From NCBI RefSeq assembly GCF_015751965.1, contig NZ_JADOVH010000001.1:558001-622000 (forward strand): 64,000 bases of DNA, in the 5' to 3' direction. The notes beneath the pieces are model-generated. The model searched no databases and had not been told where the DNA came from. It worked only from the letters and a program-made list of their open reading frames with translations. This document shows positions 8,103-17,013 of this stretch, one piece after another. The DNA comes from Frigoribacterium sp. CG_9.8. GTDB taxonomy: Bacteria; Actinomycetota; Actinomycetes; Actinomycetales; Microbacteriaceae. How positions within the stretch are numbered: the stretch's first letter is position 1; every line of letters starts with the position of its first letter. The translations under genes were made by a program, and so were the position numbers.

Positions 8103-9104
8103 ATGGACCTGCAACTCCCGCTCTGGTTCGAGATCACGAGCATCACCGTGCTGCTCCTCATCGTCACTGCCGACCTTGTGCTCGCCTATAAACGACCGCA
8201 CATTCCCTCAACCCGGGAATCGAGCCTCTGGGTCGGCTTCTACGTATCACTCGCCCTCATCTTCGCCGTGGTGATGTTTTTCATCGGGGGAGGTGAGAAC
8301 GCCGGACAGTTCATCGCCGGCTGGCTTACCGAGTACAGCCTGTCGATTGACAACCTCTTCGTCTTCGTGATCATCATGGCGAGGTTCTCGGTGCCGCGAA
8401 AGTACCAGCAGGAGGTTCTGATGGTCGGCATCATCATCGCGCTCGTGCTGCGTGCGATCTTTATTCTTCTCGGTGCGCAGTTGATCGAGAACTTCAGCTG
8501 GATTTTCTATATCTTCGGGGCCTTTCTCCTGTACACCGCGTTCGTGCAGGCCTTCCAGAACAGCGAGGAGCTGGATGAGAAGGAGAGCGTCATTATTCGC
8601 CTTCTGCGCAAACGCATTCGTATTTCCAACGATTTCGACGGGGCCAAGCTGCGAACGGTCATCGGTGGCAAGAAGGTCTTCACGCCAATCATCGTGGTGT
8701 TCATCGCCATCGGCACGACAGACCTGGTCTTCGCGCTTGACTCGATCCCGGCAATCTTCGGCATCACGACAAGCGCGTTTATCGTCTTCACCGCCAATGT
8801 GTTCGCCCTGATGGGTCTTCGCCAGCTGTACTTCCTGCTCGGTGACCTGATCGACAAGCTGGTCTATCTCAAGTACGGAATCGCTTTCATCCTCGCCTTT
8901 ATCGGGTTCAAGCTCGTGGCACACGCACTGCACACCAACGAAGTGCGGTTCATCAACGGGGGAAGGGGAGTGGAGTGGGCGCCGGAGATCGGTACTGTCT
9001 TCTCACTCGGCGTGATCGTGGCCTCGATGGCGGTGGCGGTAATCGCAAGCCTGATCAAGATTCGTCACGATCGACGGCGAGTGTCGGTCGACTCCAACCA
9101 TTAG
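8103..9104 (+). CDS. TerC family membrane protein, copy 2 (Alx-like, probable Mn2+ exporter)
   Basis: A 333-residue paralogue of the divergent TerC gene with the same landmarks: YSLSIDNLFVFV, FALDSIPAIFG and a GLRQLYFLLGDL segment. About eight or nine membrane helices can be counted. I take the ATG at 8103, preceded by GAAAGG, because a longer frame would run into the riboswitch RNA. The two copies differ throughout and at the C-terminus, where this one ends in a basic tail (KIRHDRRRVS), so the duplication is old. Likely role: Mn2+ efflux or metal delivery to exported enzymes. Confidence 0.93.
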   Translation: MDLQLPLWFEITSITVLLLIVTADLVLAYKRPHIPSTRESSLWVGFYVSLALIFAVVMFFIGGGENAGQFIAGWLTEYSLSIDNLFVFVIIMARFSVPRKYQQEVLMVGIIIALVLRAIFILLGAQLIENFSWIFYIFGAFLLYTAFVQAFQNSEELDEKESVIIRLLRKRIRISNDFDGAKLRTVIGGKKVFTPIIVVFIAIGTTDLVFALDSIPAIFGITTSAFIVFTANVFALMGLRQLYFLLGDLIDKLVYLKYGIAFILAFIGFKLVAHALHTNEVRFINGGRGVEWAPEIGTVFSLGVIVASMAVAVIASLIKIRHDRRRVSVDSNH

Positions 9105-9159
9105 CTGGTGGATCGTGCGTCGCCGGGGAGGCGTTCGTAATCGGTGTTAGCCTGAGCCG

Positions 9160-9204
9160 GTGCTATTCGGTCTGCTTCTCCTTCGCAGCCGCGACGGGTC
9201 CTAG
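9160..9204 (+). CDS. Leucine leader peptide of the leuCD operon (14 residues)
   Basis: GTG to TAG encodes 14 residues, [14 protein letters not shown], with five Leu codons among the first eight (CTA, CTG, CTT, CTC, CTT). It lies 87 nt before leuC. Hairpin-forming sequence begins inside its last codons. Leu-rich leaders controlling leu operons by ribosome-mediated attenuation are well known in bacteria. No strong Shine-Dalgarno is seen before the GTG, so the start is the weak point. Confidence 0.6.
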   Translation: MLFGLLLLRSRDGS

Positions 9205-9262
9205 TTTCCCAGCCTCCCTCGTCGCGGAGTCTGGTGCGGGTCCACGCGCCGCTGGCTGACCC
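9189..9262 (+). promoter_or_regulatory. Probable leucine attenuator hairpins upstream of leuC
   Basis: CCGCGACG (9189-9196, overlapping the leader peptide end) is perfectly complementary to CGTCGCGG (9220-9227). GGGTC at 9238-9242 pairs with GACCC at 9258-9262, and an earlier GGGTC at 9196-9200 competes for the same GACCC. Mutually exclusive pairings next to a run of Leu codons fit attenuation. No long U-tract follows, so the block could be Rho-dependent or translational. Confidence 0.5.
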
Positions 9263-9290
9263 CCCTTTGGTATCGGAGAGCTCACCACAC

Positions 9291-10766
9291 ATGATCGATG
9301 TAATTCACGCAGTACCCCGCACACTCGCCGCGAAAGTATGGGATGACCACCTGGTTGTGGCGGGGGAGGACGGCACCCCCGACCTGATCTACATCGACCT
9401 CCACCTGGTTCACGAGGTGACGAGTCCGCAAGCATTCGATGGGCTGCGTCTTGCCGGACGCCCGGTACGCCGCCTCGATCTGACCATCGCAACCGAGGAC
9501 CACAACACCCCGACCGTCGACATCGATAAGCCGATTGCGGATCTCACCAGCCGCACCCAGATCCAGACCCTGCGCAACAACTGCGCGGAGTTTGGTGTGC
9601 GCCTGCACTCGCTCGGCGACATCGACCAGGGGATCGTGCACGTGGTCGGCCCGCAGCTCGGCCTCACCATGCCCGGCATCACCGTCGTCTGTGGCGACTC
9701 TCACACCTCCACCCACGGGGCATTCGGCGCAATGGCATTCGGTATCGGCACCAGTGAGGTCGAGCACGTGCTCGCTACCCAGACTCTGCCGCTCATCGCG
9801 TTCAAGACGATGGCGATCACCGTCGAGGGTTCCTTGCGACCCGGCGTGACGGCCAAGGACATCATCCTCGCCGTCATCGCCCAGATCGGCACCGGCGGCG
9901 GTCAGGGCTACGTTCTCGAGTTCCGCGGCAGCGCCATCCGCTCCCTCTCGATGGAGGGTCGGATGACGGTCTGCAACATGTCGATCGAGGCCGGCGCGCG
10001 AGCCGGGATGATCGCCCCGGACCAGGTGACCTACGACTACCTGTTCGGTCGTCCGCACGCACCAACAGGCGCGGACTGGGATGCCGCGGTTGCCTACTGG
10101 GACACCCTCGCAACCGATGCCGATGCCGTGTTCGATGCCGAAGTGTTCCTCGATGCAAATGTGCTCGAGCCCTTCGTCACCTGGGGAACCAATCCCGGCC
10201 AGGGTGTATCTCTCAGCGACAGCGTGCCCGATCCAGCCCTGATCATTGACCCGAACGAGCGTGCCTCGGCCGAGCGGGCGCTGCACTACATGGATCTCAC
10301 AGCGGGCACCCCGCTCAAGGAGATTCACGTTGATGCGGTGTTCATGGGATCGTGCACTAACAGCCGAATCGAAGACCTGCGACTGTTCGCTTCGATCATC
10401 AAGGGGCAGAAGAAGGCGGATGGCGTTCGCGTCATGGTCGTGCCCGGTTCGGCCCGCGTGCGCATCGAGGCCGAAGCCGAGGGTATCGACCAGATCGTGA
10501 AAGACTTCGGCGCGGAGTGGCGGTTTGCCGGCTGCTCGATGTGCCTCGGCATGAACCCTGACCAGCTCGCACCTGGCGAACGGTGCGCATCCACCTCCAA
10601 CCGCAACTTCGAGGGCCGGCAGGGTAAGGGCGGACGCACGCACCTGGTTTCGCCGCTGGTCGCAGCGGCTACGGCGATTCGAGGCACGCTTTCTTCCCCG
10701 TGGGACCTCGGTCTTCAGACGGCGGGTCTCGGTACGGACTCCAACACCGCGGGAGGGAACGCCTGA
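9291..10766 (+). CDS. leuC: 3-isopropylmalate dehydratase large subunit
   Basis: Large subunit of isopropylmalate isomerase, which converts 2-isopropylmalate to 3-isopropylmalate in leucine synthesis. The 491 residues carry the aconitase-fold cluster ligands: Cys in GSCTNSR near residue 352 and the CSMCLG pair near 415-418. The N-terminus [11 protein letters not shown] is typical. ATG at 9291 follows GGAGAG. Its TGA overlaps the leuD ATG (TGATG), so the two subunits are translationally coupled. A Leu-rich leader peptide and hairpins lie directly upstream. Confidence 0.97.
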   Translation: MIDVIHAVPRTLAAKVWDDHLVVAGEDGTPDLIYIDLHLVHEVTSPQAFDGLRLAGRPVRRLDLTIATEDHNTPTVDIDKPIADLTSRTQIQTLRNNCAEFGVRLHSLGDIDQGIVHVVGPQLGLTMPGITVVCGDSHTSTHGAFGAMAFGIGTSEVEHVLATQTLPLIAFKTMAITVEGSLRPGVTAKDIILAVIAQIGTGGGQGYVLEFRGSAIRSLSMEGRMTVCNMSIEAGARAGMIAPDQVTYDYLFGRPHAPTGADWDAAVAYWDTLATDADAVFDAEVFLDANVLEPFVTWGTNPGQGVSLSDSVPDPALIIDPNERASAERALHYMDLTAGTPLKEIHVDAVFMGSCTNSRIEDLRLFASIIKGQKKADGVRVMVVPGSARVRIEAEAEGIDQIVKDFGAEWRFAGCSMCLGMNPDQLAPGERCASTSNRNFEGRQGKGGRTHLVSPLVAAATAIRGTLSSPWDLGLQTAGLGTDSNTAGGNA

Positions 10767-11410
10767 TGGACAAAATCTCTGTCGTTACCGGAGTCGCGGT
10801 GCCGCTCAAACGCGCCAATGTCGACACCGACCAGATCATTCCCGCGGTCTTCCTCAAGCGGGTCACCAAAACCGGATTCGACGACGCGCTGTTTTCTGCG
10901 TGGCGTCAGGATCCCGACTTCGTGCTCAACAATCCCGCTTTCGCCGGCGGGCGAGTTCTGATCGCCGGGCCAGATTTCGGCACCGGATCCAGCCGCGAGC
11001 ACGCCGTCTGGGCGCTGCGCGATTATGGCTTCCATGCGGTACTCAGCCCTCGCTTCGGTGACATCTTCCGAGGCAACTCCGGCAAGCAGGGGTTGGTCGC
11101 TGGCGAGATCAGCGAATCCGACCTCGTGGCGCTGTGGGCTGCGATTGACGCACAGCCCGGCATCGAGGCATCCGTCGACCTCGTAGCCAAGACGGTGACC
11201 ATCGGCGATTTCGCTGTGCCATTCCTGATCGACGATTACACTCGGTGGCGGTTGCTTGAGGGCCTGGATGACATCGGACTGACCCTGCGAAACGAAGCAC
11301 GGATCACCGCGTTCGAGGAGCATCGGGAAGCCTGGCGTCCGCGTACTATTCCAATACAACCGGTTCAACCGATTCAACCGATCATGATCAACGATGGCGC
11401 AGGTGAATAA
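10766..11410 (+). CDS. leuD: 3-isopropylmalate dehydratase small subunit
   Basis: Swivel-domain partner of LeuC, 214 residues. Motifs [15 protein letters not shown] and [14 protein letters not shown] are diagnostic. The C-terminus is unusual: after the conserved end near REAWRPR comes a Pro/Gln/Ile tail ([12 protein letters not shown]) encoded by 9-bp repeats (CCGGTTCAA/CCGATTCAA) at about 11351-11386, a likely recent slippage expansion. The stop is immediately followed by the murA ATG, so the amino-acid and cell-wall genes are probably co-transcribed. Confidence 0.96.
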   Translation: MDKISVVTGVAVPLKRANVDTDQIIPAVFLKRVTKTGFDDALFSAWRQDPDFVLNNPAFAGGRVLIAGPDFGTGSSREHAVWALRDYGFHAVLSPRFGDIFRGNSGKQGLVAGEISESDLVALWAAIDAQPGIEASVDLVAKTVTIGDFAVPFLIDDYTRWRLLEGLDDIGLTLRNEARITAFEEHREAWRPRTIPIQPVQPIQPIMINDGAGE

Positions 11411-12778
11411 ATGAGTCGTCTGCTCACAGATGCCCAGAAGGCGGGACAGCGGGTGGGATTGAAGTCTGATGAGATCACGATCACCGGCGGCAATCCCCTG
11501 ACCGGTCGCATCGCTGTGCGCGGCGCCAAGAACCTCGCCACCAAGGCAATGGTGGCCGCCCTTCTTGGTGAGACCCCGAGCATCCTGCGCGACGTTCCCG
11601 ACATCAGTGATGTCGAGGTTGTGCGCGGACTCCTCGAGGTCTACGGCGTGATCGTCACCACCCCGCACCCCGGAGAACTGCATTTCGACACGTCGAACGT
11701 GGAGAAGGCGCACTTCGCCGAGATCGATGCACACGCCGGATCCTCTCGTATTCCGATTCTCTTTTGTGGACCGCTGCTTCACCGCCTCGGCGAGGCTCGG
11801 ATTCCCGACCTCGGTGGCTGTCGTATTGGTGATCGCCCGATCGACTTCCATCTTGATGCTCTGCGTGCCTTCGGCGCTGTCGTCGACAAATCATTCGAGG
11901 GCATCTACATCACCGCCCCCGACGGGCTGCACGGTGCCAACATCCATTTGCCGTATCCCAGCGTCGGAGCCACCGAGCAGGTGCTGCTCACCGCTGTGCG
12001 TGCGAAGGGCACTACGGAGCTGAGAAACGCGGCGATCGAGCCCGAGATCATGGATCTCATCGCCATCCTGCAAAAAATGGGCGCGATCATCTCGGTCGAG
12101 CCGAGTCGGGTCATCCTGATCGAGGGTGTCGACCGTCTCGATGGCTACAAGCACCGCGCGCTCTTCGACCGCAACGAGGTGGCCAGCTGGGCCGCCGCGG
12201 CACTCGCCACCAAGGGTGACATCTTCGTGGAGGGCGCACGCCAGAGCGAGATGATGACGTTCCTCAATGTCTTTCGCAAGGTCGGCGGCGCCTTCGATGT
12301 AGAGGATGACGGCATTCGGTTCTACCACCCGGGAGGCGAACTGGGGCCGGTGACCATTGAGACGGATGTTCACCCCGGCTTCATGACGGATTGGCAGCAG
12401 CCCCTGATTGTGGCGCTCACGCAGGCCACCGGGGTTTCGTATGTGCACGAGACCGTATACGAAGACCGATTCGGTTTTACGTCGGCGCTCAACGAGATGG
12501 GCGCAAATATTGTCGTTCACAAGGATGGCCTTGCGGACCATCCGCGCCGCGTTGCCCGCCGGGACTTCGAGCAGGCTGCGGTCGTCACCGGCCCGACGCC
12601 ACTGCACGGGGCCAATGTGCGTGTTCCCGACCTGCGTGGCGGGTTCAGTTATCTCATCGCAGCCCTGACCGCCGAGGGTGTCTCGACCGTGAGTAACGTG
12701 GGCATCATCAGCCGGGGCTACGAACACTTCATCGACAAGCTCGCGATTCTCGGGGCCGACTTCGTCTTCGAGGGCTGA
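11411..12778 (+). CDS. murA: UDP-N-acetylglucosamine 1-carboxyvinyltransferase
   Basis: First committed enzyme of peptidoglycan synthesis: transfers enolpyruvate from PEP to UDP-GlcNAc. The 455 residues include GAKNLATK at the N-terminus (Lys/Asn of the active site) and LGGCRIGDRP near residue 136. The Cys in that loop is the residue alkylated by fosfomycin in E. coli MurA; mycobacterial enzymes have Asp there, so this enzyme should be fosfomycin-sensitive at target level (inference). The start abuts the leuD stop. plsC and gpsA follow on the same strand. Confidence 0.96.
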   Translation: MSRLLTDAQKAGQRVGLKSDEITITGGNPLTGRIAVRGAKNLATKAMVAALLGETPSILRDVPDISDVEVVRGLLEVYGVIVTTPHPGELHFDTSNVEKAHFAEIDAHAGSSRIPILFCGPLLHRLGEARIPDLGGCRIGDRPIDFHLDALRAFGAVVDKSFEGIYITAPDGLHGANIHLPYPSVGATEQVLLTAVRAKGTTELRNAAIEPEIMDLIAILQKMGAIISVEPSRVILIEGVDRLDGYKHRALFDRNEVASWAAAALATKGDIFVEGARQSEMMTFLNVFRKVGGAFDVEDDGIRFYHPGGELGPVTIETDVHPGFMTDWQQPLIVALTQATGVSYVHETVYEDRFGFTSALNEMGANIVVHKDGLADHPRRVARRDFEQAAVVTGPTPLHGANVRVPDLRGGFSYLIAALTAEGVSTVSNVGIISRGYEHFIDKLAILGADFVFEG

Positions 12779-12786
12779 ACATCGAC

Positions 12787-13551
12787 GTGTCGGCAACTCC
12801 CGCAGAGACGCGAATCAGGTCGGAAAAGATCGCCATCTTCCGGCTCTTGGCCCTCGTGCTTGTGCCACCGATGGAATTTCTCGCGCGCTTCGTGATCATC
12901 GACGGTCACAAACTACCGAAGACCGGCGCCTTCGTTCTCTCGCCTAACCACTACAGCGAGATCGATCCGGTAGTGATCGGGCGAGTCATGTACAAGCTCG
13001 GGCGAATGCCGCGGTACCTCACCAAAGCATCCCTCTTCTCAGTGCCCGTCATGGGCTGGTTTTTGCGCACGTCCGGCCAGATTCCGGTCGAGCGCACCGG
13101 GGTTGTGCGCGGGCACGATCCAATTGCCGCAGCCAATACCCTCGCGCACGCCGGGCACGCAGTGGTGATCTACCCCGAGGGTTCGCTCACGCGCGATCCC
13201 GACCTGTGGCCGATGCGCGGCAAGACGGGGGCGGTGCGCATGGCGCTGCTCGCCGATATTCCGTTGATCCCGGTCGCGCACTGGGGCACCCAGCACGTGA
13301 TGTCGCGCTATGGCAGAAAGATCAGCCTGTTTCCGCGCAAAACAATCACCATAAAGATCGGTGACCCGGTCGACCTCTCCGCTTTTCGCGGCAAGGGGCT
13401 GGATCCACAGACGCTCACGGCGGCGACCACAGTGCTCATGACCGAGATCACCAAGCTGCTCGCCGACTTGCGCGGCGAGCCGATCCCCGCTGAAATCTGG
13501 GATCCGTCCAAGCACAGCCAGACCGAGATTGGCCGTTTTGAACAACCCTAA
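12787..13551 (+). CDS. 1-acyl-sn-glycerol-3-phosphate acyltransferase (PlsC family)
   Basis: Transfers an acyl chain to lysophosphatidic acid in phospholipid synthesis. The 254 residues carry the HX4D motif (NHYSEID near residue 56) and the second substrate motif PEGSLTRD near 134. It lacks long membrane helices apart from a hydrophobic stretch at about residues 19-36, so it is probably membrane-associated. GTG start, 8 nt after murA. The gene is followed by gpsA, which makes the glycerol-3-phosphate that feeds the same pathway. Confidence 0.92.
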   Translation: MSATPAETRIRSEKIAIFRLLALVLVPPMEFLARFVIIDGHKLPKTGAFVLSPNHYSEIDPVVIGRVMYKLGRMPRYLTKASLFSVPVMGWFLRTSGQIPVERTGVVRGHDPIAAANTLAHAGHAVVIYPEGSLTRDPDLWPMRGKTGAVRMALLADIPLIPVAHWGTQHVMSRYGRKISLFPRKTITIKIGDPVDLSAFRGKGLDPQTLTAATTVLMTEITKLLADLRGEPIPAEIWDPSKHSQTEIGRFEQP

Positions 13552-13555
13552 TCCG

Positions 13556-14596
13556 ATGACTCTGCCCATCCGCCTCTCGCGTCCCGGGGTGCGTCGCGTT
13601 GCGGTGCTCGGTGCCGGAAGCTGGGGTACCACCTTCGCAAAAGTGCTCGCCGACGGTGGATCCGATGTCGCACTCTGGGCGCGGCGGCCAGAGGTGGCCC
13701 GGGAAATATCCCAGTCCAAGCGCAACAGCGACTATCTGCCGGGGATCAACCTGCCGCGTAACCTCTGGGCATCCTCCTTCATCCCCGACGTCCTCGACGG
13801 TGCCGAGATCGTGTTCGTCTCCGTTCCGAGCCAGTCGCTGCGAGAGAACCTGCGAATCGTGCGCGACCTTATTCCACCCGAGTCAATCGTTGTGTCTCTG
13901 ATGAAGGGGGTGGAGAAGGGCACCGGCGATCGCATGAGCGAGGTCATTCTCCAGGAGCTCGAGATCGATTCGAATCTCGTCGCCGTGACCTCTGGACCCA
14001 ATCTCGCGCTCGAGATAGCCAAGGAGCAGCCGACCGCCGCCGTGGTTTCCTCTGCGTCGCTCGACACCGCGACCCTCGTGGCTGCTGCGGCGACGAACCC
14101 CTACTTTCGCTCATTCGTGAACACGGACGTCATCGGCACCGAGTTCGGCGGTGTGCTCAAGAACCTCATCGCGGTGGCCATCGGAATTGTCGACGGCGTT
14201 GGATATGGCGAGAACACGAAAGCATCCATCATCACTCGCGGCCTTGCGGAGATGACCGATTTTGCCGTTGCCTACGGCGGCCTCGCGCAGACACTCTCGG
14301 GACTCGCGGGGCTCGGCGACCTCATTGCCACCTGCGAGTCATCGCTTTCGCGCAATAACACTGCTGGGAGGCTGCTCGGACAGGGCTACAGCTTCACGGA
14401 TGTGGTGAAGCAGATGAACCAGACCGCTGAAGGTCTCTCCTCTGTCGCGCCGATCCTCGCGCTCGCTGCTGCTCGCGGGGTGGATATGCCGATCGTCGCT
14501 CAAGTGGCGCAGGTGCTCGCAGGAACAATGAATCCGCGGGACATCGCCCCGCACTTGACGACCGACGAAAGTACTCCCGCGATCCTCGTCGAGTAG
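13556..14596 (+). CDS. gpsA: Glycerol-3-phosphate dehydrogenase [NAD(P)+]
   Basis: Reduces dihydroxyacetone phosphate to sn-glycerol-3-phosphate for phospholipids. The Rossmann motif GAGSWGTTFA lies near residue 21, and the catalytic region EFGGVLKNLIAVAIGI and the GLAGLGDLIATC signature are present. I chose ATG at 13556, 4 nt after plsC (346 residues); a TTG 27 nt upstream is in frame but overlaps plsC. No clear Shine-Dalgarno, consistent with translational coupling. It converges with the DUF3515 gene. Confidence 0.95.
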   Translation: MTLPIRLSRPGVRRVAVLGAGSWGTTFAKVLADGGSDVALWARRPEVAREISQSKRNSDYLPGINLPRNLWASSFIPDVLDGAEIVFVSVPSQSLRENLRIVRDLIPPESIVVSLMKGVEKGTGDRMSEVILQELEIDSNLVAVTSGPNLALEIAKEQPTAAVVSSASLDTATLVAAAATNPYFRSFVNTDVIGTEFGGVLKNLIAVAIGIVDGVGYGENTKASIITRGLAEMTDFAVAYGGLAQTLSGLAGLGDLIATCESSLSRNNTAGRLLGQGYSFTDVVKQMNQTAEGLSSVAPILALAAARGVDMPIVAQVAQVLAGTMNPRDIAPHLTTDESTPAILVE

Positions 14597-14616
14597 CACC
14601 ACATCGTGCATCAGCG

Positions 14617-14634
14617 CCGGTGTATCAGCACCGG
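14617..14634. terminator. Weak hairpin between convergent gpsA and DUF3515 genes
   Basis: CCGGTG-TATCAG-CACCGG gives a 6-bp stem with a 6-nt loop in the 73-bp convergent gap. No T-tract on either side, so terminator function is only suggested. Confidence 0.3.
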
Positions 14635-14669
14635 TAGCGAATACGAGCCAACCCGAATGCAGCCCATAA

Positions 14670-15197
14670 CTAGCCAGTCGGCACCGGAGTCGGCGTGCTC
14701 TCTGGCACGAAGCCGGGGTCTCGACTCGTGCACGCCTTGGTCTGCGCGATCGATCCGACGGCGTTTGACAGGGCGTCCAAGATGATGGCCCCCTGACCCT
14801 GGGTGAGCTCGGTATCGACCACAACCTGTGTCGCAGGTGACCGCCCCCAGGTTGTGTAGACGTAGCGGGGTGAGCCCGAGATATCCACGACCCAGTCGAT
14901 ACCGTTGACGGTCGAGCAGCTCGCCGAGGGAGCTGGCTGAGCTACCCCGCAGCGCAGCAGGACCGAGGCGGGGTCGCCCCAGGCGCCGGTGGCCTGAGCA
15001 TTCGTGTTACGCAGGGGCTGATCCACGACGGACTTTGGCAACCGCACGATGATCTCGGCACACTTCGGGTCCGTCGCATTCGCTGCTGGCGTGAGAGGGA
15101 CGGTCGGGACGCAGGCCGTGATCAGCACGAGCAGCAGCGGGATGAACAGTCCGACCGCGAGAACCGCGCGTTTCGGCAGTTGAGAAATCACAGGCAT
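14670..15197 (-). CDS. DUF3515 family putative lipoprotein
   Basis: 175 residues from the ATG at 15197. A basic N-terminus and hydrophobic segment end in LITAC, a plausible lipobox with Cys near residue 29. The mature domain has conserved Cys residues (DPKCAEI, LLRCGV, SASCSTV, TKACTS) and the WGDP/GIDWVVD features of DUF3515, a family found in actinobacteria between gpsA/ddl and thiL. Function unknown; the location suggests an envelope role. A TAACCT box 7 nt before the ATG suggests a leaderless mRNA. Divergent from thiL with only 24 bp between starts. Confidence 0.85.
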   Translation of the reverse strand: MPVISQLPKRAVLAVGLFIPLLLVLITACVPTVPLTPAANATDPKCAEIIVRLPKSVVDQPLRNTNAQATGAWGDPASVLLRCGVAQPAPSASCSTVNGIDWVVDISGSPRYVYTTWGRSPATQVVVDTELTQGQGAIILDALSNAVGSIAQTKACTSRDPGFVPESTPTPVPTG

Positions 15198-15221
15198 TAC
15201 ATTCAGGTTACCGTTTGAAGC

Positions 15222-16208
15222 ATGACGATCACGCCAGAACCTGTCGTTGCCGACACACTCGGGAGCATTGGAGAGTCGGCCGTGCTGGCGCGGATTTTCC
15301 CTCGGCTGCCCGCCGCGGCATCCGCCCTGCTCGGTCCGGGGGATGATTGCGCCGTCGTTGCTGCTCCGGACGGGCGATTTGTGGTGACCACCGACATGAT
15401 GATCCACGGTCCGGATTTTCGCTTGGCCTGGTCGACCCCTCATGACCTCGGCTGGAAGGCTGCTGCCTCCAATCTGGCGGATGTCGCTGCTATGGGCGCC
15501 GTGCCGAGCGCGCTCGTCGTAGCAATCGCCGCCCCCGCCGACTCTCCCGTTTCGCTGCTCGAGGGCATCGCCGATGGGCTGAGGGATGCCTGCGAGACAC
15601 TCGCGCCGGGATGCGGTGTCGTCGGCGGGGACCTCTCTGTCTCGGCAACCATCACCATCGCCGTCACCGCCTTCGGTGACCTCGAAGGGCGGACCCCCGT
15701 GCTGCGCTCAGGCGCATCGCCCGGCGACACAGTTGCTGTGGCCGGCCCGCTCGGCGAGGCCGCATTGGCCCTGCGACTGCTCTTCAGCAACGCAGTCGAC
15801 CCCTCCGGACGACCGGATGCAGCGCTCGCCACCGCGCTGCGGTCCCGCACCGCACCGCAGCTCGCTCCGACCCCGCCGATTGCTGCCGGCCGGGTCGCCG
15901 CTCTCGCTGGAGCAACGGCGATGCTCGACCTCAGCGACGGTCTCGCGATCGATTGCGCTCGCCTTGCCCGGGCGAGCGGCGTCGGCGTCGACTTCGCCTC
16001 GGCCACACTCGGTCCGGACACCGCACTCGCACTTGCCGGTGGGGAAGACCACTCATTGCTCGCGACCTTCCCGCCGGGAGCAACGCTGCCCGCGGAGTTT
16101 CGTCGCATCGGAGTGTGCATCGAAGGCCAGGGCCTCACGGTCGATGGTTCGCCCCATGACTCCACCGGCTGGGACCCGTATCGTGACTGGGCAGGATCTG
16201 CGGGCTGA
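15222..16208 (+). CDS. thiL: Thiamine-phosphate kinase
   Basis: Phosphorylates thiamine monophosphate to thiamine diphosphate, the last step of cofactor synthesis. The 328 residues show the ThiL/PurM-like features GPGDDCAVV, TTDMMIHGPDFRL, NLADVAAMGA and LDLSDGLAID, which bind ATP, Mg2+ and substrate. A TACCGT box 7 nt before the ATG fits leaderless initiation. The neighbouring DUF3515 gene starts 24 bp away on the other strand, so the two promoters must overlap. Confidence 0.94.
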   Translation: MTITPEPVVADTLGSIGESAVLARIFPRLPAAASALLGPGDDCAVVAAPDGRFVVTTDMMIHGPDFRLAWSTPHDLGWKAAASNLADVAAMGAVPSALVVAIAAPADSPVSLLEGIADGLRDACETLAPGCGVVGGDLSVSATITIAVTAFGDLEGRTPVLRSGASPGDTVAVAGPLGEAALALRLLFSNAVDPSGRPDAALATALRSRTAPQLAPTPPIAAGRVAALAGATAMLDLSDGLAIDCARLARASGVGVDFASATLGPDTALALAGGEDHSLLATFPPGATLPAEFRRIGVCIEGQGLTVDGSPHDSTGWDPYRDWAGSAG

Positions 16209-16236
16209 GCCGACTCCGGCGGATGATCGTGGGCTG

Positions 16237-16292
16237 GCCCATCCACCGCAGCCCATCCACCGCAGCCCATTCACCGCAGCCCATCCACCGCA
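16237..16292. repeat. Four tandem 14-bp repeats between thiL and rsmD
   Basis: Four consecutive copies of GCCCATCCACCGCA occur; the third has one change (ATTC for ATCC). The array fills the convergent gap and stops within 2 bp of the rsmD stop codon. No hairpin is evident. Probably a slippage-generated minisatellite. Confidence 0.85.
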
Positions 16293-16293
16293 G

Positions 16294-16875
16294 CTAATCG
16301 GCGAGTGAAGGTACTGCGCCAGCCCACCACAGTGTTGTATCGCCGTAGTCCTTGCGCCGAGTGCGCGTGATCCCGGGCGGCCAGTCGGGTTCGGGAGATC
16401 GGCTGCTTCGCTCGAGACAGAGCACGGCGTCCGGTGCGAGATGCGCCGCGAGCGATGCGAGATTCTCTGCGAGTTCTGTCTCGGCGAGGTCGTAAGGCGG
16501 ATCCATGAAGACGAGGTCCCAGGTCTCGGGGTTGCTCGTGAGGAATGACTGCACGAGGCGTCCGCTCACTTCGATCCTCAGAGTGGAGCCCCGTGGCGCC
16601 CTGGCCAGTACGGTTGCCGCGTTCGCCCGACACACTGCGGTGCCGACGCCGCCGCGTTCGACCAGTCGCACGAGGGCGGCACCTCGGCTGGCTGCTTCGA
16701 GGCCGAGCGCTCCGGATCCGGCATAGAGATCGAGTACTCGAGCACCGTCGATCGCGTCTCGCGCTTCGAGTGCGGAGAAGATCGCCTCGCGCACGCGGTC
16801 GCTGGTGGGGCGTGTGCCATCCCCGGGAGTCTTGAGTGCAATGGATCCGGCGAATCCGGAGATTATTCGAGTCAT
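16294..16875 (-). CDS. rsmD: 16S rRNA (guanine966-N2)-methyltransferase
   Basis: Rossmann-fold methyltransferase of 193 residues that uses S-adenosylmethionine to methylate G966 of 16S rRNA. Visible signatures are TRPTSDRVREAIFS at the N-terminus, the SAM-binding DLYAGSGALGLEA and the catalytic MDPPYDL. It converges with thiL and is divergent from recG, the standard actinobacterial neighbourhood. Confidence 0.94.
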   Translation of the reverse strand: MTRIISGFAGSIALKTPGDGTRPTSDRVREAIFSALEARDAIDGARVLDLYAGSGALGLEAASRGAALVRLVERGGVGTAVCRANAATVLARAPRGSTLRIEVSGRLVQSFLTSNPETWDLVFMDPPYDLAETELAENLASLAAHLAPDAVLCLERSSRSPEPDWPPGITRTRRKDYGDTTLWWAGAVPSLAD

Positions 16876-16894
16876 CGAGTCCGACCTTATCGGG

Positions 16895-16928
16895 CTCTAC
16901 AGCGTGTTCCGGGTTCTACAGCGTGTTC
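16895..16928. repeat. Direct repeat pair in the rsmD-recG promoter region
   Basis: TCTACAGCGTGTTC occurs twice, ending at 16909 and 16928 (19-bp period). The pair lies in the 138-bp divergent gap between rsmD and recG. It could be a regulator site or a neutral duplication. Confidence 0.4.
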
Positions 16929-17013
16929 GCTCGTCAGGACTGCTGCCCACCCACGATTTTGCCGCCCTGCCTGGCCGACCGTTACAGTCGGGCCCCGGCG
17001 GTAGCCTGTCGAG

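Noticed and set aside
9105-9290. T-box riboswitch upstream of leuC
   Set aside because: No T-box sequence or specifier loop could be found; the Leu-rich leader peptide is a better explanation.
9282-10643. Long open frame (453 codons) antisense to leuC
   Set aside because: It mirrors leuC codon bias in a high-GC gene, has no recognisable domain, and leuC is certain on the other strand.
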